Below the pieces are notes generated by a model, which saw only the letters and a program-made list of their open reading frames with translations, searched no databases and was not told where the DNA came from. Positions 29,339-39,347 of a stretch of DNA of 64,000 nucleotides are shown here, in pieces (position 1 is the first letter of the stretch; every line of letters begins with the position of its first letter). Origin of the DNA: Mycolicibacterium sp. CBMA 226 (GTDB lineage Bacteria; Actinomycetota; Actinomycetes; Mycobacteriales; Mycobacteriaceae); assembly GCF_009729075.1 (NCBI RefSeq), contig NZ_VTGY01000014.1:1-64000 (forward strand). Reading direction: 5' to 3'. The translations under genes were made by a program, and so were the position numbers.

Positions 29339-30001
29339 TCAGTTCGGCGGATACGCCGGCGGTGGGTGCACGCCCCGCAAAATCCACGGGAACCAATCGA
29401 GGCCGTGCTCCAGCTCGTCGCTGCCGTCATAGTCCGGGCTCGGGTCGAAGCCATTGTTGGTGCCACCCTCTTTGTCGTCGCGGTGCGGCGGCTCGGGCAG
29501 CTGGCCGTAGACCGCGACGACGACGGTGCGGTCCAAGCTGTTCTCCGACCACACCCCCATCTGATTGTTGGCACAGTTGGCCATGATCTGCTTGATGACG
29601 GGGTCGTAGTACCACCGATTGATCAAATCCACACCGCTGATCGCTATGGCCGGGTTGATGGCCACGGTCTGCGCTACCGGACCACCGCGGTAGCCCGCCT
29701 GCTCGGCACGCAGCTGCGGCGTGGACCCGTCAGAACCGATGTCCCCGTCCAGGTCTCGATTGGCGATCATGTCCCTGGCCTGCCGCGCGGCGGCCTGCTG
29801 CAGCTGCGGGTTTACGGCGATGTCGTTGGTGCACCCGGCCTGGTGCTGCACGGTGTACACGTTCGACACGACAGAATCGTTGAGCCGCTTGTTGTTCGGA
29901 ATGAGGGTGTTGCCGTTGTCAGCGTGCGTGAGCGGCGTGCAGAGCACGGCACTCACGGGCACGGCCGCCAACACAGACAGCACAAGTGGCCGACACCTCA
30001 T
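29339..30001 (-). CDS. Secreted CAP-domain (SCP-like) protein at the mce operon's 3' end
   Basis: The 220-residue protein starts with a signal peptide (RCRPLVLSVLAAVPVSAVL, THA cleavage context) and has a CAP-like fold: VVSNVYTVQHQAGC early, NPQLQQAAARQARDM in the first helix and MGVWSENSLDRTVVVAVYG at the core. The C-terminus is Pro/Asp/Gly-rich. The ATG at 30001 gives the better signal peptide. It lies last in the same-strand mce series, 16 bases after the DUF732 gene, so it is probably co-expressed. Its function is unknown. Confidence 0.8.
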   Translation of the reverse strand: MRCRPLVLSVLAAVPVSAVLCTPLTHADNGNTLIPNNKRLNDSVVSNVYTVQHQAGCTNDIAVNPQLQQAAARQARDMIANRDLDGDIGSDGSTPQLRAEQAGYRGGPVAQTVAINPAIAISGVDLINRWYYDPVIKQIMANCANNQMGVWSENSLDRTVVVAVYGQLPEPPHRDDKEGGTNNGFDPSPDYDGSDELEHGLDWFPWILRGVHPPPAYPPN

Positions 30002-30017
30002 GGTGGAATCCTTTGCA

Positions 30018-30392
30018 TCAGGGATGGACACCCGGCGGCGACTGATAGTGCGCCGCAGAGTTTCTCAGCTGCCAGATCTGGTCGGGGCACAGTTCGTTGA
30101 CAGCCTGCGAAATGAGATACGAAGCCTGGTAGTCGTCGTCGGTGCTGAAATCGCCTCGCACGTCGCCCATCACCCGGGCGAAGGGCTCACCGGTCGCCAC
30201 CTTGTCGCAGATGCCGTAGCCATAGCCCAGCGCCGCATCGGCGTTCGGAAAGTTGTAGCCCGGCCGCACGGTGACACCGATCAGATACGCTGTCGCATCG
30301 GCGTGGGCAACCGCCGGCGCGAGCACCACCGGGGCGCTCAGCACCACCGCGCTGAGCAACCCACAAGTCCACAATCGGATCATGCTGCTCAC
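30018..30392 (-). CDS. DUF732 secreted protein
   Basis: The 124-residue product has a signal peptide (WTCGLLSAVVLSAPVVLAPA, HADA) and a short helical DUF732-type domain with ALGYGYGICDKVATGE and NELCPDQIWQL, where the two cysteines probably form a disulfide. The GTG at 30392 overlaps the stop of the preceding gene; an ATG at 30383 is the alternative start. DUF732 proteins are common small mycobacterial secreted proteins of unknown function. Confidence 0.85.
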   Translation of the reverse strand: MSSMIRLWTCGLLSAVVLSAPVVLAPAVAHADATAYLIGVTVRPGYNFPNADAALGYGYGICDKVATGEPFARVMGDVRGDFSTDDDYQASYLISQAVNELCPDQIWQLRNSAAHYQSPPGVHP

Positions 30393-31012
30393 ATCGGATC
30401 GAATTGCGAGATGAGCCAGTGCCCCTCGACCTTGTCGAGGGTCACCCGAACACTCGACGCGGTGCTGGTCGGGGCGCTGTCACCGATGATCATCGTCTGA
30501 TCCACGAACAACATCACCACCGCGTGCGACGGGGTCGCCTTGGTCCAGGCGGCTGCGGGCACGGTGGCGACGGCCGAGATCTTCTTCTGCTTGGACCCGG
30601 GGATCACCACGTCGCGGGTGAGCGAGGTGTAGGAGTCGAGGAAGTTGCCGGTCATGTACTTCTTGGCGGCTTCCAGATCCTTGTCGACGGTCTCGGGCTT
30701 GTACGACAGCAGAGCGATGGTGCCGTCGGTGGCCGCTTTCGTGGATTCCTTTTTGGCCGTGTCGCTTCGGCTCAACGACACGTCTGTCCACTGCAGGTAG
30801 CCGGCAGCTCCGCCGAGCGCCAGAACGAGCGCGGGCACCAGGCCATAGACCGCCACGCTCGCCCACCCGGCGCGGCGCCGCGGGACGGCAGGCGCAGCGT
30901 CGGTGGTCTCTGCGGCGTCGGCCTCTACCGCGTCGTCGAGCTCATCGGCCGAAGCGATTGCCTCGTCGGACTTTTCAGCTGCGGCATCGCCGCGGGACTT
31001 GATCAGGTTCAC
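30389..31012 (-). CDS. Mce-associated membrane protein (second copy)
   Basis: The 207-residue protein has an acidic N-terminus (Asp/Glu/Ala-rich to about residue 45), one membrane helix (VYGLVPALVLALGGAAGYLQW) and an extracytoplasmic domain of the kind found downstream of mce operons, with ATDGTIALLSYKPETVDKD. The GTG start overlaps the stop of the previous gene. Such proteins are thought to stabilise the Mce complex; the precise role is not known. Confidence 0.88.
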   Translation of the reverse strand: MNLIKSRGDAAAEKSDEAIASADELDDAVEADAAETTDAAPAVPRRRAGWASVAVYGLVPALVLALGGAAGYLQWTDVSLSRSDTAKKESTKAATDGTIALLSYKPETVDKDLEAAKKYMTGNFLDSYTSLTRDVVIPGSKQKKISAVATVPAAAWTKATPSHAVVMLFVDQTMIIGDSAPTSTASSVRVTLDKVEGHWLISQFDPM

Positions 31013-31629
31013 GGCACAAACTCCACGTTCGACACCTTCATCACATCACCGACTTTCTGCACCGCGAGGCGCATCCGCCATTCCCGCGGTTCCTGCGCGG
31101 GTGCACCGACATTCGACGTTTTGACCGCAACCGCAACCAGCACCTGTGCGGAGTCCCCGGCCTCTGATTCCAGCCCGGCCTCGGTGATCGAGCCGACTGA
31201 CGTCGACTTCGCTTCCTTGACGACCTTGACGAAAGGCGCTGAGCGCTTGGCGAAGTCGTCGTAGAACTCCCCCGTCGCGCTGTCGAGGATGCGTTGGACG
31301 TCGGCGTCGGCACGCTGCCAGTCGATGGTCGTCAGGTTCAATGCGCCCTGCCGCGCGGCTTGAACGATCTGGCTCTGGCGCTCGTCGACCTGAGTCGTGC
31401 GATGTGTCCGCACCGCCAACCACCCGACGAGGGCGCTCAGCGCGACCACCAGAACCAGCCCGATCACCGCAGCCAGTTTGCGCACCGACTGCGGCTTCGC
31501 CGGCTCCTCGACCAGCTCATCGGCATCGGTGTCATCCACCTCGTCGATGGCCTCGATGTCGGGGTCCAGGACAGCGATCCCGCCGCCCTCGGTCAGCTCC
31601 CCGGCTGCGGCGTCATCATGCTCTGCCAT
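31009..31629 (-). CDS. Mce-associated membrane protein (first copy)
   Basis: The 206-residue protein has the same plan as its neighbour: an acidic N-terminal tail to about residue 45, a helix (LAAVIGLVLVVALSALVGWLA), then an extracytoplasmic domain with ATGEFYDDFAKRSAPF. Its start lies inside the 3' end of mceF (overlap 31593-31629), indicating tight coupling. It probably pairs with the second copy in the complex, by analogy to Rv0177/Rv0178-type pairs. Confidence 0.88.
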   Translation of the reverse strand: MAEHDDAAAGELTEGGGIAVLDPDIEAIDEVDDTDADELVEEPAKPQSVRKLAAVIGLVLVVALSALVGWLAVRTHRTTQVDERQSQIVQAARQGALNLTTIDWQRADADVQRILDSATGEFYDDFAKRSAPFVKVVKEAKSTSVGSITEAGLESEAGDSAQVLVAVAVKTSNVGAPAQEPREWRMRLAVQKVGDVMKVSNVEFVP

Positions 31630-33044
31630 GTCTTCTCCTTCGGAGCCGTGTGGGCCAAATCGGCTTGGGTATAGGTCTTTCCGTCAGGGCCGATATACGT
31701 CCCACTGGCCGGGTCGTACTCGGCCACCGCGACCGGTGGCGGTGGCGGCGCACCCGGAGGCTGCGCCGAGCCCGGCCGCAGTTGCGGCACGTCCTGTCCG
31801 GTCCAGGTGGCGTTGGGATCGCCCTTCCAGTTGTAGCCATCGTTGAGCGGGACGTATGGTTCGTTGCTCTCGCACTGCTTCACGGTGGCGGCGCGCTTGC
31901 CGGGCACCGTCTCGCACGGCAGGTTCTTGGCGCCGCGCACGTTGAACATGCCGTCCTGCGGGGTCCGGCAGTACAGGTCGCCCGCCGGGAGTTCGGGGTA
32001 GTCCTCCAACGCGGGATTACGCATCTGCTGGGCCGGCAGGTACCCGGTGGTGCATGGCGGCGGCAGGTTGAGGTTCAGGTTGAAGCTCAGGTACGCGCCC
32101 TTGTAGGCCTGTTTGGTGTCGCGGTTCGCCAACGTAACACCTTGTGCCGCTTCAGTTGTCCGAGGCAGCAGCACGAGGAGCTGTTCGAGGTTGGGTTGGT
32201 AGGTGATCGCCACCTTGTTGATGGACACGAGGTTCTGCAACAGGATCGGCAGGGTCGGGCGGAGCCGGTTGAACAGCTGGCCCATCTCGCCGAACGCCGG
32301 GCCACCCTTGTCGAGAAGGGTGCCCACGGCCTTGTCCTGCGCCTGCAACTCACCGGTCACCGTGGCGAGGTTCGCCGCCCAGGCCTGAATCGCGCCCGAG
32401 GTGTTGTTCTGTGAATCGAGCACGGGCTTGACCTGATCGATCAGGCTCAGCAGCGGGTCCAGGTTCGCCCGCGCGTCGATGGCCAGCTGGCTGCCACCCT
32501 TGACGATGTGTGAGAGCTCCGGGCCCAAACCACCGACGGCCGTAGCTGATTCGTCGATGACCGTCTTGAGGTTGTCCTTGGGCACCGCCTTGAGACCCTT
32601 GGTCAGCGAGTCGATGACGGTGTTGATGTCCGGCGGCACCGACGTGTGCGCCAGCGGGATGACGTCGCCGTCCTTGAGCGGCCGAGAATTCGCGCTGCGC
32701 GGCGTCAGTGACACGAACTGCTCACCGATCGCCATCTGACTATGGACGTCGGCCTGCACATCGGACGGGATGTCGGTGCCCGAATTGAGGGACAGCTCTG
32801 CCTGGACCCCGGTCGGGGTCAGCCCGACGGACTGCACCCGGCCCACCACGGTGCCGCGGTAGGTCACGTTGCCGGTGGCGTAGAGCCCGCCGGTCTCGGG
32901 CAGTTCCATCTTCACCACGTAGCGTCCGATACCGAACAGCTTGGCGGGCAACTGCATATAGATCAGGCCCATCATCGTCACCGCGACCAGTGCGATGACG
33001 GCGAAGATCGCGAGCTGGATTCTCACGCGTTTGTCCAGATGCAT
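31593..33044 (-). CDS. mceF: Mce family protein MceF
   Basis: The 483-residue protein has an N-terminal helix (IQLAIFAVIALVAVTMMGLIY), the MlaD/Mce domain with VKMELPETGGLYATGNVTYRG, a long coiled region and a proline-rich C-terminus. It is one of six subunits predicted to form a lipid channel across the envelope. The start is one base before the upstream mceE stop. The substrate of this mce system is unknown. Confidence 0.93.
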   Translation of the reverse strand: MHLDKRVRIQLAIFAVIALVAVTMMGLIYMQLPAKLFGIGRYVVKMELPETGGLYATGNVTYRGTVVGRVQSVGLTPTGVQAELSLNSGTDIPSDVQADVHSQMAIGEQFVSLTPRSANSRPLKDGDVIPLAHTSVPPDINTVIDSLTKGLKAVPKDNLKTVIDESATAVGGLGPELSHIVKGGSQLAIDARANLDPLLSLIDQVKPVLDSQNNTSGAIQAWAANLATVTGELQAQDKAVGTLLDKGGPAFGEMGQLFNRLRPTLPILLQNLVSINKVAITYQPNLEQLLVLLPRTTEAAQGVTLANRDTKQAYKGAYLSFNLNLNLPPPCTTGYLPAQQMRNPALEDYPELPAGDLYCRTPQDGMFNVRGAKNLPCETVPGKRAATVKQCESNEPYVPLNDGYNWKGDPNATWTGQDVPQLRPGSAQPPGAPPPPPVAVAEYDPASGTYIGPDGKTYTQADLAHTAPKEKTWQSMMTPQPGS

Positions 33045-34199
33045 TTACGGCCCCTGATCCCAGCGGTACGGAATGGTCAGCGGATTGCCCGGGTTGTTCG
33101 GCCCGCCCGCGGTGCACGGGCTCGGGAACTGGCCGATGGTGCGGCCCCACTGCAGTTCCAGTTCGGTCAGGTCGCACTCCCAGCGGGTGCCGGTGAAGAA
33201 CGCCTGGTCGATGCGGCTGAGGGTGAGGTCGACGATCGCCGTCAGGTTCGCGTAGTCACCGCGCTGCCACTTCTCGATGGTGTCGCTCGGGAACGGCACC
33301 GTCGGAATGAAACTCAACGCCCGGGTCATCGCCGGCCCGGCGTTGGCGAGCTGTTCGAGGGTCGGCCCCAGTTCACGTAATTCCTTGACCACGTTCTCTT
33401 TTGACCGGTCCACGGTGTCGGTGGCGAGCGCGGCGAACTTGCTCAGTTTGTCGGCGGCCGTGACGAGATTCTCCCGTTCGCCGTTGAGCACGGCCAGCGC
33501 AGCCGGGATGGTGTCGATCGCTTTGTCCAGGACGGGCTGGCTCGCGGCGAGCTTGCCGACAACCTGGTTCAGGCTCTCCGACGCCGCGATGATGTCGGGG
33601 GTCTGGTCCTTGACGTTCGCGGTGAACGTGTCGAGCTGTTTGATGAGGCTGCGGAGGTCCTCGGCCCGCCCATGGAAGGCCGTGCTGAAGGCGTCGGTGA
33701 TGTCCTGGACGTTGCCGATGCCGCCGCCGTTGAGCACCATCGACACGGCTGACAGGGTCTGCTCGACCGACGGGAAACTGCCGCTGTTCGCGAGTGGGAT
33801 GACCGACCCCTGGTGCAGCTTTCCCTGCGGCCGGCCATCTTTGGGTGGCCCGATCTCGATGTGCAGGGTACCCAGCAGGCTGGTGAGGCCGAGCTTGATC
33901 GTCGAATTCGCCGGCGCGTTCACGTCGCCGTTGAGGCGCATGGTGACCAACGCGTGCCAGCCCTGCCGCTCGATCTTGGTAACCGTGCCGACGGTGACGT
34001 CAGAGACCCGGACCCGCGAATTCTCCTGCAGGTTGGTGACATCCGGCATCTGCGCCTGGATTTCGAACGCCCCGGGTCCCCCGCCCTCCGTACCCGGCAG
34101 CGGCAGGCTGTTGGCCCCACGCCAGTTCGAGCAGCCGGCCGAGGCCAGCAGTGTGAGGGTGGCCAGCATGCAGCCCCCTGCCGTACGCAGACGGTTCAT
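33045..34199 (-). CDS. mceE: Mce family lipoprotein MceE
   Basis: The 384-residue protein has a signal peptide with lipobox SAGC (Cys at about residue 23) and a Mce domain with MPDVTNLQENSRVRVSDVTV. Lipidation is the hallmark of the E subunit (LprK type). The ATG at 34199 overlaps the mceD stop (ATGA); a longer reading to 34352 is rejected because it lacks a signal peptide. Confidence 0.93.
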   Translation of the reverse strand: MNRLRTAGGCMLATLTLLASAGCSNWRGANSLPLPGTEGGGPGAFEIQAQMPDVTNLQENSRVRVSDVTVGTVTKIERQGWHALVTMRLNGDVNAPANSTIKLGLTSLLGTLHIEIGPPKDGRPQGKLHQGSVIPLANSGSFPSVEQTLSAVSMVLNGGGIGNVQDITDAFSTAFHGRAEDLRSLIKQLDTFTANVKDQTPDIIAASESLNQVVGKLAASQPVLDKAIDTIPAALAVLNGERENLVTAADKLSKFAALATDTVDRSKENVVKELRELGPTLEQLANAGPAMTRALSFIPTVPFPSDTIEKWQRGDYANLTAIVDLTLSRIDQAFFTGTRWECDLTELELQWGRTIGQFPSPCTAGGPNNPGNPLTIPYRWDQGP

Positions 34200-35500
34200 G
34201 ACCCACCGCCCGGCGGCGTCATCATGCCGGCGAGCCCGGCATTGGCGTCGGTGGTCACGGTCTGCTGGGCGGGCGGCTGGGGCGCCGCGGCCGCTTGCTG
34301 AGCCACGGGGGCTACCGGCCGCGACGGTGGCACGTAGTCGGGCCGCATCCAATCCTCGCTGTAGGTAACCTCATTGGGCCGCGCCTGGGTACCAACGAAC
34401 AGGTTCTCGCCCAGCGGCAGGAAGTTGTACTGCCGGTTCTTGACGATGGGCGCCAGGTACTGCGCGCACAACTTCGACGACTGGTCCGCACCGAGGCGCG
34501 ACGCGGCCTGGATGGCGCCGCAGATGAAGCTCACCGGGTTGGCGAAGTTGTTGGCGGCCAGGATGCCGGTCAGTGAACCGACCGCCGGCTCGTAGATGTT
34601 ATTCAGGTCCGCCAATGCCGTTGGCGCGACGTGCAATACCTGTTTGATGTCATCGAGGCTGCCGACGATCGCGGTGCTGACCGAGGCCAGCTTGTCCGAC
34701 GCTGTCCCGACGGCTTCCTTGTTGTCCGCGACGAAGGACCGCAGGTCGTCGGCGACCGCACTCATATCGTGCAGCGCCTGACCGACCTTGCCCGGATCGT
34801 CGGTGACCAGTCCGGTCACCTCGGCCAGGTTGGTGTTGAGCCGTTCCAGCAACCCGGTGCTGTCCTGCAGCGCCGATACCAGGATCGAGAGGTTCTTGAA
34901 TGTCGAGAACAGGTCGTTGCTGTGGTCGCCGAGGATCGAGACCGCCTGTGACAGCCGGATCACCGTTTCCCTGATGCTGGCGCCCTGCCCGCGCAGATTG
35001 TCGGCCGCGGTGTTGATGAAGCCGCCGAGTGTGCTGACGCCGCCGGGCTGATCGGGCTTGAGCAGATCGGCCACGCGCTGCAGCTGGGTGCGGACCTGGT
35101 CCCACTCCACGGGCACCGCGGTCCGATCGAGCGGGATCACCGCGCCGCCGCGCAGCGTCGCTCCGCCGCGGTAGGGCGGGATCAGCTGAATTGCCCTGCC
35201 GGTCACCAGCTGTGGCGACAGGATCACGGCCTTGGCATCGGCCGGCACTTTGTACTTGTCGTCGATCCAGAAGGTGACCTTGACCTTTTCGGGTCCCGGC
35301 TCGATCTTCTCGACCTTGCCGACCGGCACCCCCTGGATCAACACATCGTCGCCACTGAACAGCTGATTGGTGTTCTGGAAGTAGCCCACCACCTGGTTGC
35401 GCGATGCGCGCTGGAACGCCTGCACCGCGAAGTAACCGCCGCCCACAACAAGGGCCAGTACGGCTGCCACGACCAGCATGCGTGCGGCCAGCTTGCTCAT
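34196..35500 (-). CDS. mceD: Mce family protein MceD
   Basis: The 434-residue protein has a helix (MLVVAAVLALVVGGGYFAVQ), a Mce domain with GDDVLIQGVPVGKVEKIEP and a Pro/Gln/Ala-rich C-terminal tail. The start overlaps the mceC stop by four bases. It is a structural subunit of the predicted lipid importer. Confidence 0.93.
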   Translation of the reverse strand: MSKLAARMLVVAAVLALVVGGGYFAVQAFQRASRNQVVGYFQNTNQLFSGDDVLIQGVPVGKVEKIEPGPEKVKVTFWIDDKYKVPADAKAVILSPQLVTGRAIQLIPPYRGGATLRGGAVIPLDRTAVPVEWDQVRTQLQRVADLLKPDQPGGVSTLGGFINTAADNLRGQGASIRETVIRLSQAVSILGDHSNDLFSTFKNLSILVSALQDSTGLLERLNTNLAEVTGLVTDDPGKVGQALHDMSAVADDLRSFVADNKEAVGTASDKLASVSTAIVGSLDDIKQVLHVAPTALADLNNIYEPAVGSLTGILAANNFANPVSFICGAIQAASRLGADQSSKLCAQYLAPIVKNRQYNFLPLGENLFVGTQARPNEVTYSEDWMRPDYVPPSRPVAPVAQQAAAAPQPPAQQTVTTDANAGLAGMMTPPGGGS

Positions 35501-36849
35501 TGCTGTCCTCCTGGCGCCGGTGCGGGTACTTCAACGGGGTCCGACACGTGCAGTGGCGGGGTTTTCGGCGCTTCGGGCATGGTGGTCTGTCCGGGTGCGA
35601 GCGCCGGCGGACCGGGTGGCGGCCCACCGGGCGGCGGGGCGGGCTCCGCCTCGCGGAGGGGGTAGCAGCCAGGCCCGGGCAACGGGATTCCCGGCGGGCC
35701 ACAGGCGGTATCGCCTGGCTTGCCAGTGATCGCATCCGGAATGGTCATCCGTGGGTCGCCCGCCTGGCCGGTGCGCGGGAACGGCACCGGCAGCGGTGGC
35801 GTTCCCTGCTGTCCGACCTGCGGATCCTGAAGCTGCGAAGGCAGTTTCGTGTTCGGGTCCACTCCGAGGTCCGAGAACGCGGCATCGACGAACGGCTGCA
35901 CGAACTGACCCGGCAACAGGTTCACGATGTACGCCTTGAAGAACGGGCCCGAACTCACCGCATCGCCGAGCGCCATGGCGTACTGGCTGAGGCCCTTGAC
36001 GGCCTGCTGCAGCCGCCCTTTGCGATTGTCGAGCATCGCCACGACGCCATTGAGCTTGTCGAGCGCCGGCCGCAGCTGGGTTCTGTTCTCGGCGATCAGC
36101 CCCTTGAGTTGCTGCGATACCGCCGACAGGCTGTTCCACAGCCGGCTCACCGCCGCGCTCTGCGAACGCAGTTGCACCAGAAGCGCATTGGTGTTCTTGA
36201 CCAGGCTGACCACTTGGTCACTGCGCTTGGCCAGCACCGTGGTTGCCTTCGATGCGTTGTCGAGCAGGCTGCGCAGCTGCGCGTCCCGGTCGTTCAGGAT
36301 CTTGGAGAACCGCGCGATGCCATTCACCGCGTCCCGCAGATCCGGGGCCGTGTTCGCGAAAGCCTCTGAGACGGTGGCCAGCGAGTCCGACAGCTGGTGG
36401 GTGTCGAGCCCACTGATCGCGTTGGTCACATCGCCGAGGGCGTCCGGAAGCTGGTATGCCGACACGGTTCGCTCGAGCGGGATGGTCGCCTTGAGGTCAC
36501 CGTCGCCCTTCGGGACGACTTCGAGCATCTTGCTGCCCAGCAGCCCTTTGGTCTTGATCGCGGCCTCGGTGCGCTCCCCCAGGTGCACGTTGTCGTCGAC
36601 GGTGAATCTGATCAGTACGCGCAGACCGTCGAGGTCGATGCTGGCGACCCGGCCGGCCGGAAAACCCGAGATGTCCACGGGCGCACCGGTGTGCAGGCCG
36701 CTGGCGTCTTCGAAGTATCCGGAGTAGGTGGTCGTGCCGCTGACGAACGGGATCTTCTGGAACAGCAGCGCGACTGTCGCGATCACCACCACGGCGCTGA
36801 TGCCTATTGCGCCAAGGGCGAAATGGCTTCGTTCGGCGAAAGGTTTCAT
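35497..36849 (-). CDS. mceC: Mce family protein MceC
   Basis: The 450-residue protein begins MKPFAERSHFALGAIGISAV with a single helix, followed by the Mce domain (FEDASGLHTGAPVDISGFPA) and a strongly proline-rich C-terminus. The ATG at 36849 overlaps the mceB stop (ATGA) and is preferred over one at 36861. It is part of the hexameric Mce shuttle by family analogy. Confidence 0.93.
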   Translation of the reverse strand: MKPFAERSHFALGAIGISAVVVIATVALLFQKIPFVSGTTTYSGYFEDASGLHTGAPVDISGFPAGRVASIDLDGLRVLIRFTVDDNVHLGERTEAAIKTKGLLGSKMLEVVPKGDGDLKATIPLERTVSAYQLPDALGDVTNAISGLDTHQLSDSLATVSEAFANTAPDLRDAVNGIARFSKILNDRDAQLRSLLDNASKATTVLAKRSDQVVSLVKNTNALLVQLRSQSAAVSRLWNSLSAVSQQLKGLIAENRTQLRPALDKLNGVVAMLDNRKGRLQQAVKGLSQYAMALGDAVSSGPFFKAYIVNLLPGQFVQPFVDAAFSDLGVDPNTKLPSQLQDPQVGQQGTPPLPVPFPRTGQAGDPRMTIPDAITGKPGDTACGPPGIPLPGPGCYPLREAEPAPPPGGPPPGPPALAPGQTTMPEAPKTPPLHVSDPVEVPAPAPGGQQ

Positions 36850-37871
36850 CTGGGCGTGCACCGTCCCGTGCTCTGTCCGGCGACCTTGACGTAAACCGGT
36901 TGTCCCCCTTTGCCGTTGAGCTTGAGCACTGCGTCGCAGAGGTAGAAGCTGAAGAAGTCGCCGTAGATTCCCTGCCGGGACAGCGCTTTGTACTTGTCGG
37001 GCAACGTGTTGAGGAAGTTGTCGAAGTAGTCGTGGTCGGCCAGCACGATTCCCGCGGTCCGGTCCACTTCGTGCACCGTCTTGGCCAGTGGCGGCCGGGC
37101 GTCGGTCAGCAGGCCGGCGATCGAATTCGCCGCGGCATCGGTGTAGGCCACCGCGTTCGAGACGTCGGTCTTGCGTTGTGCCAGCCGGTCGACCAGCTCA
37201 GACAGCGACACCACGGCCTTGTCGAGCTTGTCGCTCTTGCCGCCGAAGGAACCGAGTACGACGTTCAGATTGGTGACGACCTGCCCGATCAATTGATCGC
37301 GGTCGGCCAGGGTGTTGGTCACCACCGCGGCCTGTGCCAGGAACGAGCCGATCGACGGCCCCTGCCCCTGCAGCGCCTGGATCAGCTGCCCGCTCAGATC
37401 GTTGATCTTGTCGGGACTCAGAGCGGAGAACAGCGGACGGAAGCCACCGATGACAGCGTCGAGATCCAGTGCGGGCTGCGTCCGGTCGACGGGGATGGTG
37501 TCACCCGGGCTGAGCTTCTTGGTACCGCCGGCGCCTTCCTCCAGGGCCAGGAAGCGGTCACCGACGACGTTGTCGTACCGGATCACAGCGCGGCTGCCCT
37601 CGGTCAGCACGACGGAACTGTCGGCGGTGAATTCGACCGTCACGGTCGAATCGCGGTTGATCGCAACGTTCTTCACCTGGCCGACCTCGACACCCGCGAT
37701 GCGAACGTGGCTGTCCTTCTTCATGTTCGAGACGTTGACGAACCTCGCGAAGTAGGTGTGGCCCTCGTCGAATCGCAGGTCCGCGAAGACCGCCCAGAGG
37801 GCGACGGTGCCGAGCAGACATACCGCTAGGAAGACGGACAGACGCAGCAGTGTGCCTCTAAGGTTCTCCAC
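36846..37871 (-). CDS. mceB: Mce family protein MceB
   Basis: The 341-residue protein has the N-terminal helix LLRLSVFLAVCLLGTVALWA, the Mce domain with ARFVNVSNMKKDSHVRIAGV and a helical region ending in GRCTPR. It is the shortest subunit of this operon, as is usual for MceB. The gap to mceA is 39 bases. Confidence 0.93.
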   Translation of the reverse strand: MENLRGTLLRLSVFLAVCLLGTVALWAVFADLRFDEGHTYFARFVNVSNMKKDSHVRIAGVEVGQVKNVAINRDSTVTVEFTADSSVVLTEGSRAVIRYDNVVGDRFLALEEGAGGTKKLSPGDTIPVDRTQPALDLDAVIGGFRPLFSALSPDKINDLSGQLIQALQGQGPSIGSFLAQAAVVTNTLADRDQLIGQVVTNLNVVLGSFGGKSDKLDKAVVSLSELVDRLAQRKTDVSNAVAYTDAAANSIAGLLTDARPPLAKTVHEVDRTAGIVLADHDYFDNFLNTLPDKYKALSRQGIYGDFFSFYLCDAVLKLNGKGGQPVYVKVAGQSTGRCTPR

Positions 37872-37910
37872 GGCATCCCTCCTGCCTCGATCGTTGATTG
37901 GTCGTCACGG

Positions 37911-39344
37911 TCAGTTCCCGCCCGCTTCTGCCGGCAACGCGGGCGCCTCGACAGGCAGCGGCGGTGTATCGACCACTACCGGCGCCGATTGCGGTTGCGC
38001 ATCAGCGGGATTCGGCGGCGCGGGCGGCACGCCCGGCCACAGCGGTACCCCGCCGGGTCCGTACAGCGGCGCGCCATAGGGCGGCGCCCCGGGGTACGGG
38101 ATCGGACCAGGAGCAGGCCCGGGCAGGCACTGCCGGATGCTCGGGGCTTGCGGCACAGCGCGGGTGCTCTGGAACCACTGACCCCAGCAGGGGCTGCCGA
38201 TGCCCGGGTTGGGCCGGATATCGAGCCCGGTGCCCCAACCTGTGTTGGTGATCAATTGCCGCACCGGGAAGTTCTTGGCGACGTCGGGCAGTGAGCCACA
38301 GCCCGGTTGTCCGCCGGGTCCACCCTTCGCCGCATTGATCGGCAGGTTGTCTGGGAACACGTACGGGTTCTTGCCCGGCAGCAGCGTCGCGTCGAGGATC
38401 AGCGAGCGGCCATCGGCCCCGCCGAACACCCCCCAGGCGCCGGTGTCGAGGAACTTCTTGGTGCCCTCCAGCCAGCACGTGTATCCCGGGCTGTATTTGA
38501 GCAACAGACTCGTGGTGGGTTCCAACCCATTGATCGCGTCGACCAGGTTGTCCCCGCTCGCGCCTAGCAGATCGGTTCCGGCCTCGGAGAATCCGATGAC
38601 GTTCATCAGCAGACTGTCGAGCGCCTTGGCCTTGCCCGTGACGGTGCTGCTGGTGGTGCTCGCGGCGTTGAGGATCTTCACGATGTCGTCGGCGGCCGCC
38701 CCGTAGGTGTCACTGAACTGCTTGAACGACCGCCAGTCGTCACGGATCTTGTCCGAGCGCGAGTTGAGCGCAGCCAGCACCTGGTTGAGATCCGTTGTCG
38801 CCTGGCCCATTCGCTCGCCCTGACCACGAACACCTTCAGCGATGGAACTGAGCACCGAGTTCAGTTTCGCCGGGTCCACCATGTCCAGGAGATTCACGAT
38901 GTTTTCGAAGACGGTGTCGACCTCGGTGGTGGTGTGCATGGATTTCAGCACCGCGCCGGCCGTCAACCGGGCGCTGCTGGGCGCCTGCGGATACACCAGG
39001 TCGACGAACTTGGCGCCGAACGCCGTCGTAACACTCACCTGCGCAGCGACATTGGCGGGGATGTACTTCGCCTGCTCCGGGTCGAGTTTGAGCTGCAGGG
39101 TCGCCCCCGAGTTGCTCACGTCGATCTGGCTGACGCGGCCCACCAGCACGCCGCGCATCTTGACCTTGGCGTTGGTCTCCAGCACCAGACCGGCACGATC
39201 TGCCATGACCGTCACCGGCACATAGGATTTGGCCGCACCGGTGAAGATGACCACGGTCACCACCATGAACAGCACGACGGCTGTGATCAGGATCAGCGCC
39301 CACCACGAGTTCGAGATCCGCCGATCTCCCTTGCGCGCTTCCAC
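37911..39344 (-). CDS. mceA: Mce family protein MceA
   Basis: The 477-residue protein has the helix WWALILITAVVLFMVVTVVI, a Mce domain with ADRAGLVLETNAKVKMRGVL and a Pro/Gly-rich C-terminal tail (from about residue 400). MceA is the first subunit after the YrbE permeases. It starts 3 bases after the yrbEB stop, so it is co-transcribed with it. Confidence 0.93.
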   Translation of the reverse strand: MEARKGDRRISNSWWALILITAVVLFMVVTVVIFTGAAKSYVPVTVMADRAGLVLETNAKVKMRGVLVGRVSQIDVSNSGATLQLKLDPEQAKYIPANVAAQVSVTTAFGAKFVDLVYPQAPSSARLTAGAVLKSMHTTTEVDTVFENIVNLLDMVDPAKLNSVLSSIAEGVRGQGERMGQATTDLNQVLAALNSRSDKIRDDWRSFKQFSDTYGAAADDIVKILNAASTTSSTVTGKAKALDSLLMNVIGFSEAGTDLLGASGDNLVDAINGLEPTTSLLLKYSPGYTCWLEGTKKFLDTGAWGVFGGADGRSLILDATLLPGKNPYVFPDNLPINAAKGGPGGQPGCGSLPDVAKNFPVRQLITNTGWGTGLDIRPNPGIGSPCWGQWFQSTRAVPQAPSIRQCLPGPAPGPIPYPGAPPYGAPLYGPGGVPLWPGVPPAPPNPADAQPQSAPVVVDTPPLPVEAPALPAEAGGN

Positions 39345-39347
39345 CGG